Both the position numbers and the translations under genes were made by a program. From positions 62,001 through 126,000 of the forward strand of contig NZ_JANTOO010000015.1 of assembly GCF_024753545.1 (NCBI RefSeq): DNA of 64,000 nt. The letters are read 5' to 3'. The stretch's first letter is position 1. Every line of letters begins with the position of its first letter. The notes under the pieces were generated by a model, which had not been told where the DNA came from, ran no database searches, and was given only the letters and a program-made list of their open reading frames with translations. The DNA is from Lysinibacillus pinottii. Its GTDB lineage: Bacteria > Bacillota > Bacilli > Bacillales_A > Planococcaceae. This document shows, one piece after another, positions 1 through 7,970 of this stretch.

Positions 1-701
1 TTTGAGGCAAAGGTTGAGATGATAATTTTACGCTCAGCATGGAAAAAGGCCTCCTCAATATGATGCCCAACAAGTTGCTCTGAGGGGGTTAAGCCTGGCC
101 GTTCAGCATTTGTACTTTCTGATATTAGAACGAGCACTCCTTTTGATCCGATTTCCGCCATTTTATGAATGTCTGCGAATTGGTTATTCACAGGTGTTAA
201 GTCGAATTTGAAATCGCCAGTATGCACTACATTTCCTTCAGGAGTGGCAAGGACGATTCCTAAGCAATCGGGTATGCTATGGTTAGTTCTAAAGAAGCTT
301 ACATCAATTTCTCCTAAATGAAGTGCTGAATCAGCATGAATTTCAATTAAATCCGTCTCTCTGAGCAGCTTATGTTCTTTTAGCTTCAATTCGATCAGCC
401 CTAAAGTAAAGCGAGTAGCATAAACAGGAACGTTTAATTTTTTTAATAGATATGGAATACCACCAATGTGATCTTCATGTCCATGCGTCACAATTAAAGC
501 CTTAACTTTTTCTTTATTTTCAAGCAAGTAGGTAATATCAGGAATTATTAAATCAATACCGAGCAAGGTCTCATCTGGAAATTTCGCTCCGCAATCAATA
601 AGAATCATATCATCTGCATATTGAACTACATACATATTCTTGCCAATTTCATTAATGCCACCTAAGGCAAAAATTGATAATAACTGTTTCTTTGTGGACA
701 A
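1..701 (-). CDS. Ribonuclease J family (partial, 5' part)
   Basis: The first 233 codons of a metallo-beta-lactamase/beta-CASP ribonuclease are present; the 3' part lies beyond the window edge. It starts at TTG (699-701) behind a strong AGGAGGGA site (707-714). The metal-binding motif HGHEDHIGG is at residues 73-81 and HTGDFKFD follows about 85 residues later. RNase J enzymes are about 555 residues long and act in mRNA decay and rRNA maturation with endo- and 5' exonuclease activity. The stretch NAERPGLTPSE resembles J2 more than J1 from memory, but J1, J2 or a third copy cannot be separated here. Confidence 0.9.
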   Translation of the reverse strand, partial: MSTKKQLLSIFALGGINEIGKNMYVVQYADDMILIDCGAKFPDETLLGIDLIIPDITYLLENKEKVKALIVTHGHEDHIGGIPYLLKKLNVPVYATRFTLGLIELKLKEHKLLRETDLIEIHADSALHLGEIDVSFFRTNHSIPDCLGIVLATPEGNVVHTGDFKFDLTPVNNQFADIHKMAEIGSKGVLVLISESTNAERPGLTPSEQLVGHHIEEAFFHAERKIIISTFAS

Positions 702-910
702 AATACTCCCTCCTAAAGTTGTAATTCCATCTAATAATTACTTTAGCCATTGGTAGTATAGCTATTAGTGTTTCATCCTATACAACAAGGATTATGATGA
801 ATCCAAGACTACTATTTGTATTTCATGATGAATAGAATGGAGGAGACATAAACTGGGTGCGTTAGTGTCAAGCTTCTTCCAAAGTTCAGAAAAATAAAGG
901 AGGTTTAACT

Positions 911-1675
911 TTGTCTGATTTTGTGCAACATGCAATTTTCGAGCATAGGTTTTGGCTAGAAATCATGCAAAATCATGCGCAATTTATTCATGATGCATTA
1001 TATCCCTCTGAACAGGATGACATTCAAAGGGCAAATAGTTTTATCCAGCAATTCTCTCGGCTCCTCACCTATGTGTCGTCTATTGATGCTACCAATGCCG
1101 TCGCTTTCACGATAACTGTCGATGACAATGTCGAGCAGTTTAAACAATTTAAACTCCATCTACTGAGACATCAATTGTCAGGAGATATTGGTATTCATTT
1201 AACACCAACATTTGTCAATCATATGGTGAATGAGCTTGAGGAATATCAAAATGTACTTAGTTATTTGAGAAAAGGCGAAGTGCCACCCATATTTCATGAG
1301 CTTCATCACCATTTAATTTGGTTATTGGATGCCTCAGGACATGCAGGTATTATTCAGGATAATTTAGATGGGGTCGAAAAAAGATTGAAGCAAAAGAGTC
1401 ATGAGTTTGCCAAACACTTTGAACAATTTTATTTAAAAGCAGTAGAATTAACAGGTTATTTACGAACTAATATGCATTCCTTTCCTGCTTTAAGCCGATT
1501 TAATAAAGATGTTGAGCTGGAAATGACATTATTCAAAACATTTTTAAAGGAGTTAGAAGAGATGGAATTGAGTGCAGAGGTTTTAGGTACATTTACTGCA
1601 CCTATGGCGGATCATATGTGGCGTGAAGAGCAATACTATTTAATGAAGCTTGTACAGTCAAGAGGGGAAGGATAA
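911..1675 (+). CDS. DUF2935 family protein
   Basis: 254 residues, starting at TTG with AAAGGAGG at 896-903. It is all-helical and rich in His and Glu. Two similar halves each carry spaced E/H residues (HAIFEHRFWLEIM near residue 7; FTAPMADHMWREEQYYL near the C terminus). This is the pattern of DUF2935 proteins, which have a ferritin-like four-helix fold that can hold metals. The precise role is unknown. It is a single gene bounded downstream by a hairpin shared with ykuD on the other strand. Confidence 0.8.
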   Translation: MSDFVQHAIFEHRFWLEIMQNHAQFIHDALYPSEQDDIQRANSFIQQFSRLLTYVSSIDATNAVAFTITVDDNVEQFKQFKLHLLRHQLSGDIGIHLTPTFVNHMVNELEEYQNVLSYLRKGEVPPIFHELHHHLIWLLDASGHAGIIQDNLDGVEKRLKQKSHEFAKHFEQFYLKAVELTGYLRTNMHSFPALSRFNKDVELEMTLFKTFLKELEEMELSAEVLGTFTAPMADHMWREEQYYLMKLVQSRGEG

Positions 1676-1685
1676 ATGAATCGAG

Positions 1686-1714
1686 AGGCTATCCCAATAG
1701 ATAGCCTTATTTAT
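1686..1714. terminator. Bidirectional hairpin between DUF2935 and ykuD
   Basis: Perfect 8-bp arms AGGCTATC (1686-1693) and GATAGCCT (1700-1707) with AT-rich flanks. It lies between two convergent genes. Confidence 0.6.
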
Positions 1715-2214
1715 TATGGATGAATCACTACTTCAGTCCCTATTGGAACAATACTGGCCAGTTCTTCAACATCTGGATTTTGCATTCGGATACATCCATG
1801 AGAAACAGCATGCCCAATGGAGCTAGGATCATTCGTGCCATGAATGCCATAGTGTTCCTTTGATAAACTCATCCACATAGTTCCAAATGGGCCGCCTGGA
1901 TTTGGGTCTTTGTTAATAATAATAAAGCTGCCGACAGGTGTTTCGTGGAGCATACGTCCAACTGCTATTGGATATTGCTTTTGTAGGATACTATTTCTAT
2001 AGAGACGTAGCCAACGATTTTCTGTAGAAATCTCAATACGGTAGGGGATCGTTTCGGGGTCCGGAAAGCCAGGTATTATTATTGGTTGATCAACGTAAAG
2101 AGTACCTGATTGAATGCCTGGATTGGCAGCAATAATGGAAGCCACTGGAGTACGATAATCACGGGAAATTTGAATTAACGTTTCCCCAGGTTTAACGGTA
2201 TGAATCAACGTCAA
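1714..2214 (-). CDS. ykuD: LysM-L,D-transpeptidase (YkuD)
   Basis: 166 residues, almost the length of B. subtilis YkuD (164). An N-terminal LysM domain (about residues 4-48) would bind peptidoglycan. It is followed by the L,D-transpeptidase domain with the catalytic motif HGTNDPSSIGHAVSHGCIRM: His125, His139 and nucleophile Cys141. The family forms 3-3 cross-links in peptidoglycan and is sporulation-associated in Bacillus. No signal peptide is evident, as in B. subtilis YkuD. The gene stands alone and converges on the DUF2935 gene. Confidence 0.93.
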   Translation of the reverse strand: MTLIHTVKPGETLIQISRDYRTPVASIIAANPGIQSGTLYVDQPIIIPGFPDPETIPYRIEISTENRWLRLYRNSILQKQYPIAVGRMLHETPVGSFIIINKDPNPGGPFGTMWMSLSKEHYGIHGTNDPSSIGHAVSHGCIRMQNPDVEELASIVPIGTEVVIHP

Positions 2215-2331
2215 TCCCTCCTTTAATACAGGTGATGATTATACTATATGCTACAAATGAATGATGTTATGGATTGTTCAGGTCTTTGGATAGAATAAGC
2301 AGTAACATCGTATGGTTAAGGAGCATATAGC

Positions 2332-2565
2332 ATGAAGGAATTTAAAATTACTTATTTTTTTGATGAAATACATTATGTCAGAAGATTTATCTTTATCGAG
2401 TCGCAGCAAGAAGCAGAGAAACTGGTAAAGAGTGAACGAGATCAATATATCTCCTTTACAGATAGCAGAGGTATTTATCATGAATTGCATACTAGGCATG
2501 TACGAGTCATTCAAATTTCTGAATACCATCGTATCGATAAAAGTGCTAAAAGGAATGACACATAA
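2332..2565 (+). CDS. Small hypothetical protein (77 aa)
   Basis: Unrecognised. It is charged and soluble, with a beta-strand-like aromatic N terminus (FKITYFFDE) and a basic C-terminal tail. AAGGAG at 2319-2324 precedes the ATG. It heads a run of very small same-strand genes (2332-3288) that also holds a gamma-SASP-like gene, which suggests possible sporulation-stage expression. That link rests only on position. Confidence 0.55.
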   Translation: MKEFKITYFFDEIHYVRRFIFIESQQEAEKLVKSERDQYISFTDSRGIYHELHTRHVRVIQISEYHRIDKSAKRNDT

Positions 2566-2607
2566 TCTGTTCATCATTACACACATTAAAGAAGAAAGGA
2601 GTGTGGC

Positions 2608-2820
2608 ATGATGGACAAAGAACAAATACCACATGAAAAGAAAATATTTATGAATTTAAATAGTAAAGACAAACCTGACATGGTTGAATCTGATACAATA
2701 AGTCTTTTCGATTTGCATGAGGATATGCAAACCGTGGATGCTATTCCTGTGGAGGAGCTTAATAAGAGAGTAGAAAGAGAAGGCGATGAATTGATTGAAT
2801 TACAGCCGGATGAATTGTAG
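2608..2820 (+). CDS. Small acidic hypothetical protein (70 aa)
   Basis: Very acidic (many Asp/Glu, C terminus ELQPDEL), with no membrane segment and no Cys. GAAAGGAG at 2594-2601 supports the ATG at 2608. Only 12 bases separate it from the downstream SASP-like gene, so the two are probably co-transcribed. Function unknown. A longer frame on the opposite strand (2278-2634) has no ribosome binding site and was not accepted. Confidence 0.6.
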   Translation: MMDKEQIPHEKKIFMNLNSKDKPDMVESDTISLFDLHEDMQTVDAIPVEELNKRVEREGDELIELQPDEL

Positions 2821-2832
2821 GGGGAGCGAGCA

Positions 2833-3030
2833 ATGAATAGAGAAAATGGAGATGCCCAATTCTCAGTTTCGGGTACGAATATTGATGAAGTGAAGCAAAA
2901 AAATGCCGAATCAGGATTATCCTACAATGAGGTAAAAGCATTATTGGCTAAACAGGGAGGACATGGGACGGCTGTCTTTAGTGACACAAATGTTGATGAA
3001 GTAAAACAAGAAATACACAAGCATCAATAA
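2833..3030 (+). CDS. Gamma-type small acid-soluble spore protein-like
   Basis: 65 residues with two imperfect copies of a block: FSVSGTNIDEVKQKN (about residues 10-24) and FSDTNVDEVKQEI (about 49-61). Gamma-type SASPs (SspE) carry repeats of the form F-(A/S)-x-E/D-T-N-xx-xV-(R/K)-xQ-N. They serve as amino-acid stores in spores and are cleaved by the Gpr protease on germination. A GGGGAGCG site precedes the ATG. It is shorter and less Gln-rich than SspE; a second gamma-SASP lies at 43341. The call rests on the repeat pattern alone. Confidence 0.65.
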   Translation: MNRENGDAQFSVSGTNIDEVKQKNAESGLSYNEVKALLAKQGGHGTAVFSDTNVDEVKQEIHKHQ

Positions 3031-3111
3031 ATGACTGAGGAGGAGTGAGGTGTTGAGTGCTCTTCCTTTTTTCCTTTACAATGATGAGATAAGAAAGGGA
3101 GGTCTTAGACT

Positions 3112-3288
3112 ATGTTGGAAAATAGATGTCCACGTTGTGGGAGAGAAAATCATTGTGGAGTCGCCAAAGGTGAAAAAGAATGTTGGTGTATGACAGAGAA
3201 TTTTCCAGAGCAATTGTTAAGTACTACAAAGACGAATACATGTATTTGTCAAGCATGCTTAAATACATATAAAGAAGAGTCAGTATAA
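3112..3288 (+). CDS. Cysteine-rich CWC family protein
   Basis: 58 residues with AGGGAGG upstream. Cys pairs CPRCG (residues 6-10), CGVAKGEKECWC (about 15-26) and CICQAC (about 46-51) give seven or eight candidate metal ligands. The CWC triplet is typical of the Cys_rich_CWC family, small probable zinc-binding proteins of unknown function. It is an independent single gene. Confidence 0.75.
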   Translation: MLENRCPRCGRENHCGVAKGEKECWCMTENFPEQLLSTTKTNTCICQACLNTYKEESV

Positions 3289-3390
3289 CTTATAACTATT
3301 TGATGTTGCAGTAAAAATTGCACAATTGGTACAATTGTCTATCGCACAACAACCTAGGGGGCATACATTACTCTGAAAGGAGTGTGTCTA

Positions 3391-3975
3391 ATGGCTAGAC
3401 CAATTGAACTTAGTAATGTCACACAGATATATTTAGAGGAATATCAACGCATCCTCAAAAAGATGATGCAGGGCATGACCTATGTAACCATTACTTGTAG
3501 TATTTCAGAAAACTTTATAAAGCAAATCATCCCTTATCAAATAGCAGCAATTCAAATGTCAGAAAATGTTTTACGCTTCACAACAAATATTCCTGTACAA
3601 AATCTTGCATTAGAAATCATCCGAACACATACAGAAATGCTTGAAAGTATTGAAGCGCTACAAAATAGATGCTGTGTTGTGCAAAATTCAGAGTATGAAT
3701 TATACGAGTATATGTGTGCTTATAAAGAAATTACGGAAGCTATGTTTAATGCAATGTGTGCACCACCAGTTTCCAATAGCATTAACATCAACTATTTAAG
3801 GGAAATGATTGTCCATCATCAGGGAGGAATACGACTAGCGCAAAATGTGCTGAGATTTTGTATTTGCCAAGAATTAATCCCGATTCTAAAGTGCATGATT
3901 CAAACGCTTTGTGAGCAACTAGAGGCTATGGAAAAGTTACTGGATAGTTTACAAAATTGCGATTGCGAGTGCTAG
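3391..3975 (+). CDS. DUF305-type protein with internal duplication
   Basis: 194 residues from the ATG at 3391, chosen over an upstream GTG because AAAGGAG (3376-3382) sits 8 bases before it. The chain contains two related halves. The first has PYQIAAIQMSENVLRF (about residues 48-63), the second has VHHQGGIRLAQNVLRF (about 137-152). DUF305 proteins have a ferritin-like helical fold with an HH pair. Only the second copy keeps HH, so the first half has lost its ligands. The C terminus ends in a Cys cluster (NCDCEC). Function unknown; metal handling is plausible. Confidence 0.7.
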   Translation: MARPIELSNVTQIYLEEYQRILKKMMQGMTYVTITCSISENFIKQIIPYQIAAIQMSENVLRFTTNIPVQNLALEIIRTHTEMLESIEALQNRCCVVQNSEYELYEYMCAYKEITEAMFNAMCAPPVSNSININYLREMIVHHQGGIRLAQNVLRFCICQELIPILKCMIQTLCEQLEAMEKLLDSLQNCDCEC

Positions 3976-3998
3976 TACTAACTAAAGGTTTATATAGG

Positions 3999-4037
3999 AA
4001 AAAGGCGCTAAGATCAATCATGGTTTTAGCGCTTTTT
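3999..4037 (+). terminator. Intrinsic terminator after DUF305 gene
   Basis: GCGCTAA pairs with TTAGCGC across a short loop, followed by TTTTT. It ends the gene that stops at 3975. Confidence 0.75.
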
Positions 4038-4059
4038 CTGCATGAGAATAGTTTATCAA

Positions 4060-4353
4060 AGAACAATGAGGAAATGTCGATAAAGGCTCGCCTAAAAATT
4101 CACGTCTTGGTGAGTGGTATTATGGCACTGGCAAAAAGCTATTAGGTCAGGAACGTGTCTATATAGAATTAGAACAGCCATTCATTCATTACATGAAATT
4201 GCTAAAAAAGCCGTGTGGGAATATTACACAGGTCGTAAAAATGAGGCGGAAAAATACTTGCAGGAAATTTCAGAGAAATACTTTGTAGTCATTGAAAAGC
4301 TAAAAGCGTTAAATGAAATTCTCTTGGACGGAAAAAAGCAATATATTCATTAA
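4060..4353 (+). pseudogene. Broken CZB-type zinc-binding domain fragment
   Basis: Two frames together read as one CZB (chemoreceptor zinc-binding) domain. Positions 4085-4172 give RLGEWYYGTGKKLLGQERVY, matching the family pattern CxLGxWYYGxGK. From about 4170 the next frame gives HSLHEIAKKAVWEYYTGRK and a helical tail to the stop at 4353. The break falls in the ATTCATTCATT repeat at 4171-4182; adding one 4-base ATTC unit would restore a single frame through the PxxH...LH region. No start codon or N-terminal helix is present, a TGA interrupts the upstream frame, and the usual Cys ligand is Ser. Best read as a decayed gene. Confidence 0.7.
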
Positions 4354-4360
4354 AAACGGG

Positions 4361-4395
4361 GAGCAAGCAAAGAGAAGATTAGCTTGCTCTTTTTA
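4361..4395. terminator. Bidirectional terminator
   Basis: GAGCAAGC (4361-4368) and GCTTGCTC (4382-4389) form a perfect stem followed by TTTTT. It lies between the CZB remnant and the convergent phosphoesterase. Confidence 0.75.
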
Positions 4396-4398
4396 TGT

Positions 4399-5004
4399 TT
4401 AGGACATGGTTCCTTTATCAACACTAGGAACACACATAAAGGTTACGGTCCGCTTTTCACTATCATACAGACACCATTCACGGTGATCTACAACGGAGCC
4501 AACATTTACACCGTATTGTTTATCTTGTAATACAATTGGTTGTCCATAGCGAATGCGAATGGGTAGTTTTTTCTGCTGATGATAAAGACCTGATTCATGG
4601 CTATGGCCAAAGAAGAACAATGGCTTTTGAAAGGATGGGAATGTTGGCTGCCAGCTTACACTCCATTTAAATTGATGTCCATGCATTAGGGTGGCTCCAT
4701 CAATTTCCATTATTTCAGGTAATGCTCTAAAGCGCTCAATACCAGTTACCTGTGTAATACGCTCTTCTTGATTGCCCCGTATAGAGGGGAAGGTTAACAG
4801 CTCTTCAAACTTACTTTCAACGATTGCTGCTCTTTGTAAAGATAACCCAGACATCGTTTGGGCTTTTTTCTTACTAATAGTGCATTCATATAAATCACCT
4901 AATCCAATGATTTTTGCTTCCTTTGCTGTCTGCTGAATATGAGTGAGAACAGCCTTCGTATCTTCTATATTAGAATGTAAATCTCCTAAAAGTGCATAAA
5001 GCAT
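4399..5004 (-). CDS. Metallophosphoesterase family protein
   Basis: 201 residues from the ATG at 5004, chosen because AGGAAAGG lies just upstream; the longer frame to 5043 has no such site. Calcineurin-like motifs are seen in order: GDLHSN (near residue 7), GLGDLYE (about 35), GNQEE (about 78), MHGHQF (about 107) and FFGHSHESG (about 128). These bind two metal ions and hydrolyse phosphoesters. The substrate cannot be told. It is probably cytosolic and transcribed alone. Confidence 0.85.
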   Translation of the reverse strand: MLYALLGDLHSNIEDTKAVLTHIQQTAKEAKIIGLGDLYECTISKKKAQTMSGLSLQRAAIVESKFEELLTFPSIRGNQEERITQVTGIERFRALPEIMEIDGATLMHGHQFKWSVSWQPTFPSFQKPLFFFGHSHESGLYHQQKKLPIRIRYGQPIVLQDKQYGVNVGSVVDHREWCLYDSEKRTVTFMCVPSVDKGTMS

Positions 5005-5249
5005 GCAAACCCGGCCTTTCCTATAAAATCGTATAAATATCATACACCTAATAGAAATTGCTAGAAAAGTAAAACGTCTAAGAATATTTCGTTAGTTTAC
5101 CAACATATTTTGGGTGTATGGAAAAATTGCCAGGAAATTAAATGCTTGCTAAAATAAAATCATAATTTTCTGAAATTTAAATCCTTTAGTAGTTTGCCAT
5201 TAATGATGACTCTATCCCGCAGTAGAAAATGAATTTTGGAGGGCTTATA

Positions 5250-6746
5250 ATGACGATGTACATGACGGATATTCTTGAAAAGTATGCTGTGCAACAGCCT
5301 AGTAAAATTGCGACCTTATATAATGGGAATAAGTTAAGTTATCGTGAGTTTTACAAACATGTCGAACGATTTGCAGCTTATTTACAAGAGCAAAATTATA
5401 AAAAAGAGGATGTTATTGCACTATATACACTCAACACAGATTTATTTTTAATTGCATATTTAGGTGTGCAATTAGCTGGCTACGTTGCTATGCCCATTAA
5501 CACTAAATTAGCAGCTCCGGAGGTTGAGTTTATTTTTAATCATTCCCAAGCAAAGGGACTCATTTATGATGAAAGATTAGCTGAAACCTTAGAAAATGTA
5601 TCCTATTCATTCCAACATATTATTGGATTTCAAGATATGAATCACATCCTTACTAATACTAATTTAGTAAGGGCTGTAGTACCGTTGGAGGCACATGATA
5701 CTGCTGTTGTTATGTACACTTCAGGTACAACTGGTAAACCAAAAGGCGTGATGCTAACTCATCAAAATATTGTGGCTACAGCAGATATTTGGTCATCTTC
5801 CATGAACATGCTTAACACGGACAAGATGTTTATTTGTACACCATTATTTCACTGTGCGGGACTTCATGTTTTTGCCATGCCCATGTTTTATCAAGGCGGG
5901 ACTGTCTTGATAGAAGAAGCTTTTTCACCCACTAAAACATTAGAGCAGATTGCAGTAACAGAGGCAACCATCTTCTTTGGTGTTCCATCTATGTATACGA
6001 TCATTTTAAATACGCCCGGATTTAAGGAACATAGCTTTAACCATTTGCGTTTATTATGTTACGGGGCTGCCCCAATGCCTTATGAGCTTGTTAAACAAGT
6101 AAAAGAGGCGTTTTCAAATGTTAAAGTTCAAAATTTATATGGTCAAACGGAGAACACACCTGCAGCCACCTCTTTATTAGATACGGATGCTTTAACGAAA
6201 ATAGGCTCTGTTGGGAAGCCATTAGAACAGACAGAGGTCCGAGTAGTTGATAGTGAAGGAAAGCTAGTTCCCGCTGGTGAGGTGGGCGAGATATGTGTAA
6301 GGGGACCCCAGGTGATGAAGGGCTATTTACGTAATCCCGAAGAAACAGCTAGAACGATTATAGATGGATGGCTTTATTCAGGTGATTTAGGACGTTTTGA
6401 TGAGGAAGGCTATTTATATATAGTTGATAGGAAAAAAGATATGATTATCCGAGGCGGTGAAAATATTTATCCAATCGAGGTGGAGGAAGTGCTGTATCAA
6501 TTGCCAGAAATTTTAGAAGCAGCAGTGGTTGGATTACCACATGAAGTGTATGGAGAAGTGCCTAAAGCCTTTGTCGTATTTAAAGAAGGTAAATATCTCG
6601 ATGAGGAAATCATTTTATCCTATTGTCAATCACGGCTTGCTAAATATAAAGTACCATATGAAATAGAATGTTTAACTGAACTGCCGCGCAATGCTTCTGG
6701 TAAAGTTTTAAAGCATACATTACGACCAAAAGTAAGAACGATTTGA
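5250..6746 (+). CDS. Acyl-CoA synthetase (AMP-forming ligase)
   Basis: 498 residues from the ATG at 5250, with GGAGGG at 5238-5243; an upstream ATG at 5229 lacks a site. ANL-superfamily motifs are present: the P-loop YTSGTTGKPKG (about residue 155), YGQTE, GWLYSGDLG, DRKKDMIIRGGENIYP, and the C-terminal lysine motif LPRNASGKVLK. The enzyme adenylates a carboxylic acid and transfers it to CoA. The organisation suits a medium- or long-chain fatty acid or similar acid, but the substrate is not readable. It is monocistronic, with no obvious partner genes beside it. Confidence 0.92.
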   Translation: MTMYMTDILEKYAVQQPSKIATLYNGNKLSYREFYKHVERFAAYLQEQNYKKEDVIALYTLNTDLFLIAYLGVQLAGYVAMPINTKLAAPEVEFIFNHSQAKGLIYDERLAETLENVSYSFQHIIGFQDMNHILTNTNLVRAVVPLEAHDTAVVMYTSGTTGKPKGVMLTHQNIVATADIWSSSMNMLNTDKMFICTPLFHCAGLHVFAMPMFYQGGTVLIEEAFSPTKTLEQIAVTEATIFFGVPSMYTIILNTPGFKEHSFNHLRLLCYGAAPMPYELVKQVKEAFSNVKVQNLYGQTENTPAATSLLDTDALTKIGSVGKPLEQTEVRVVDSEGKLVPAGEVGEICVRGPQVMKGYLRNPEETARTIIDGWLYSGDLGRFDEEGYLYIVDRKKDMIIRGGENIYPIEVEEVLYQLPEILEAAVVGLPHEVYGEVPKAFVVFKEGKYLDEEIILSYCQSRLAKYKVPYEIECLTELPRNASGKVLKHTLRPKVRTI

Positions 6747-6923
6747 GAAAAAAGTTTTAGTATTTACAGTTAATTTTACTCGAAGCTTCGTTTTCGATGC
6801 AAAAAAAGTTCTCAGAAACAAGATAAAATAGGAACCTCTTTCAAAGTATCGTATAATAGAGTCTACGACAAATTAAAAGAGAGAAGGGTAACCCTTCGAT
6901 TTAGAATAGGAGCGGAATTTGTC

Positions 6924-7913
6924 TTGTGGACGGGGTATAAACGCCTATTACTTATTGGCATGTTGATTATTATGTTACTTTCTAGCTGTCAGCCATTTTC
7001 ACAGCAAGATGCAGAAAATAAAAATCAATTAACAGTATTAACAGTAGAATTTAATAGTGGAGCACCAATTGCTAATCTTTATATTACGGTCACAGATGTT
7101 CAGAATGGTAATGTTGTAGAAGAAGCTATTGGTTCTGAAGAGGGAGAAGCGATATTTTCGAAGCTAAAAGAGGGGCGAGAGTATGCTATTGCGGCAACGA
7201 CTCTTGAAAATAGTGCAACAAATGATGGCTATACAACCATCGAGAATTTTACCTATGATACTACAAAACCTTACTTTAGATTGCAGACCCACTTTACAAG
7301 AGACGAGCAAGAGCTAGATGTTCCCGTGGTGATGCAAAATCCTGAGCTTCCACATGGCTGTGAAATAACTTCACTCACAGCCGTATTAAATTACTATGGA
7401 ATGAATGTGTCAAAGCTTGAAATGGCTGATAACTATTTACCAAAGGAAGAAATACGTACAATAGGCAATCAACGATTTGGACCAAATCCAAATGAGGCTT
7501 TTGCAGGTAATCCTCGTGATAAAGCTCGAGGTATGTATGTATTTGCTGCTCCGATTGTCAAGGCGGCGGAGGCAGCTATTGCAGAGAAACAGGCTGATTT
7601 ACGTGTAACAGATATGAGAAATGCCTCACAGGCTGATATTTTACAGCTTGTTCGTGAGGGAGTTCCTGTCGTGACATGGGTGACGCTGGATTTATCCAAG
7701 CCTAAAAAAAATGCAAATAGAGGCTGGATTTATAAAGGAGCGACTACTTCCCAGGATGCTTTTATGAATTTACACGCTGTTGTGCTAACTGGGCATTTAG
7801 GCGATAAGGTCGTGGTAATGGACCCGTTAAAGGGCTATGTAACTTATAATGTGGATCAGTTCTTTAAAAGCTATCATGAATTAGGTGAACAGGCAGTAGC
7901 TGTACATAAATAA
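6924..7913 (+). CDS. Lipoprotein with C39-like cysteine peptidase domain
   Basis: 329 residues, TTG start with AGGAGCGG upstream. The signal peptide ends in lipobox LSSC (Cys22), so it is anchored to the outer face of the membrane. Residues about 34-120 look like a beta-rich carboxypeptidase-regulatory-type domain. Residues 132-325 form a C39_2 papain-like fold with candidate catalytic Cys146 (PHGCEITSL), His284 (NLHAVVLTG) and Asp300 (VMDPL). The substrate is unknown. It lies just upstream of the D-Asp ligase/racemase pair, so a cell-envelope role is possible, but a shared transcript is not shown. Confidence 0.85.
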   Translation: MWTGYKRLLLIGMLIIMLLSSCQPFSQQDAENKNQLTVLTVEFNSGAPIANLYITVTDVQNGNVVEEAIGSEEGEAIFSKLKEGREYAIAATTLENSATNDGYTTIENFTYDTTKPYFRLQTHFTRDEQELDVPVVMQNPELPHGCEITSLTAVLNYYGMNVSKLEMADNYLPKEEIRTIGNQRFGPNPNEAFAGNPRDKARGMYVFAAPIVKAAEAAIAEKQADLRVTDMRNASQADILQLVREGVPVVTWVTLDLSKPKKNANRGWIYKGATTSQDAFMNLHAVVLTGHLGDKVVVMDPLKGYVTYNVDQFFKSYHELGEQAVAVHK

Positions 7914-7970
7914 ACTAGCCATTAGGAAGTATGTTACACTAATAAAAAAGTAAAAAGTGAGTTGAGTAGA

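Noticed and set aside
2278..2634. 118-codon frame on the minus strand
   Set aside because: It lies over the plus-strand genes at 2332 and 2608, has no ribosome site and a Cys/Phe-rich composition typical of antisense to AT-rich coding DNA.
3289..3390. ACAATTG repeats near 3320-3345 as an operator
   Set aside because: The half-sites are short and AT-rich, and no known regulator pattern fits.
6747..6923. Short palindrome TCGAAGCTTCG near 6780 as a terminator or operator
   Set aside because: The stem is short, has no T-run and no paired second site; nothing firm can be said about it.
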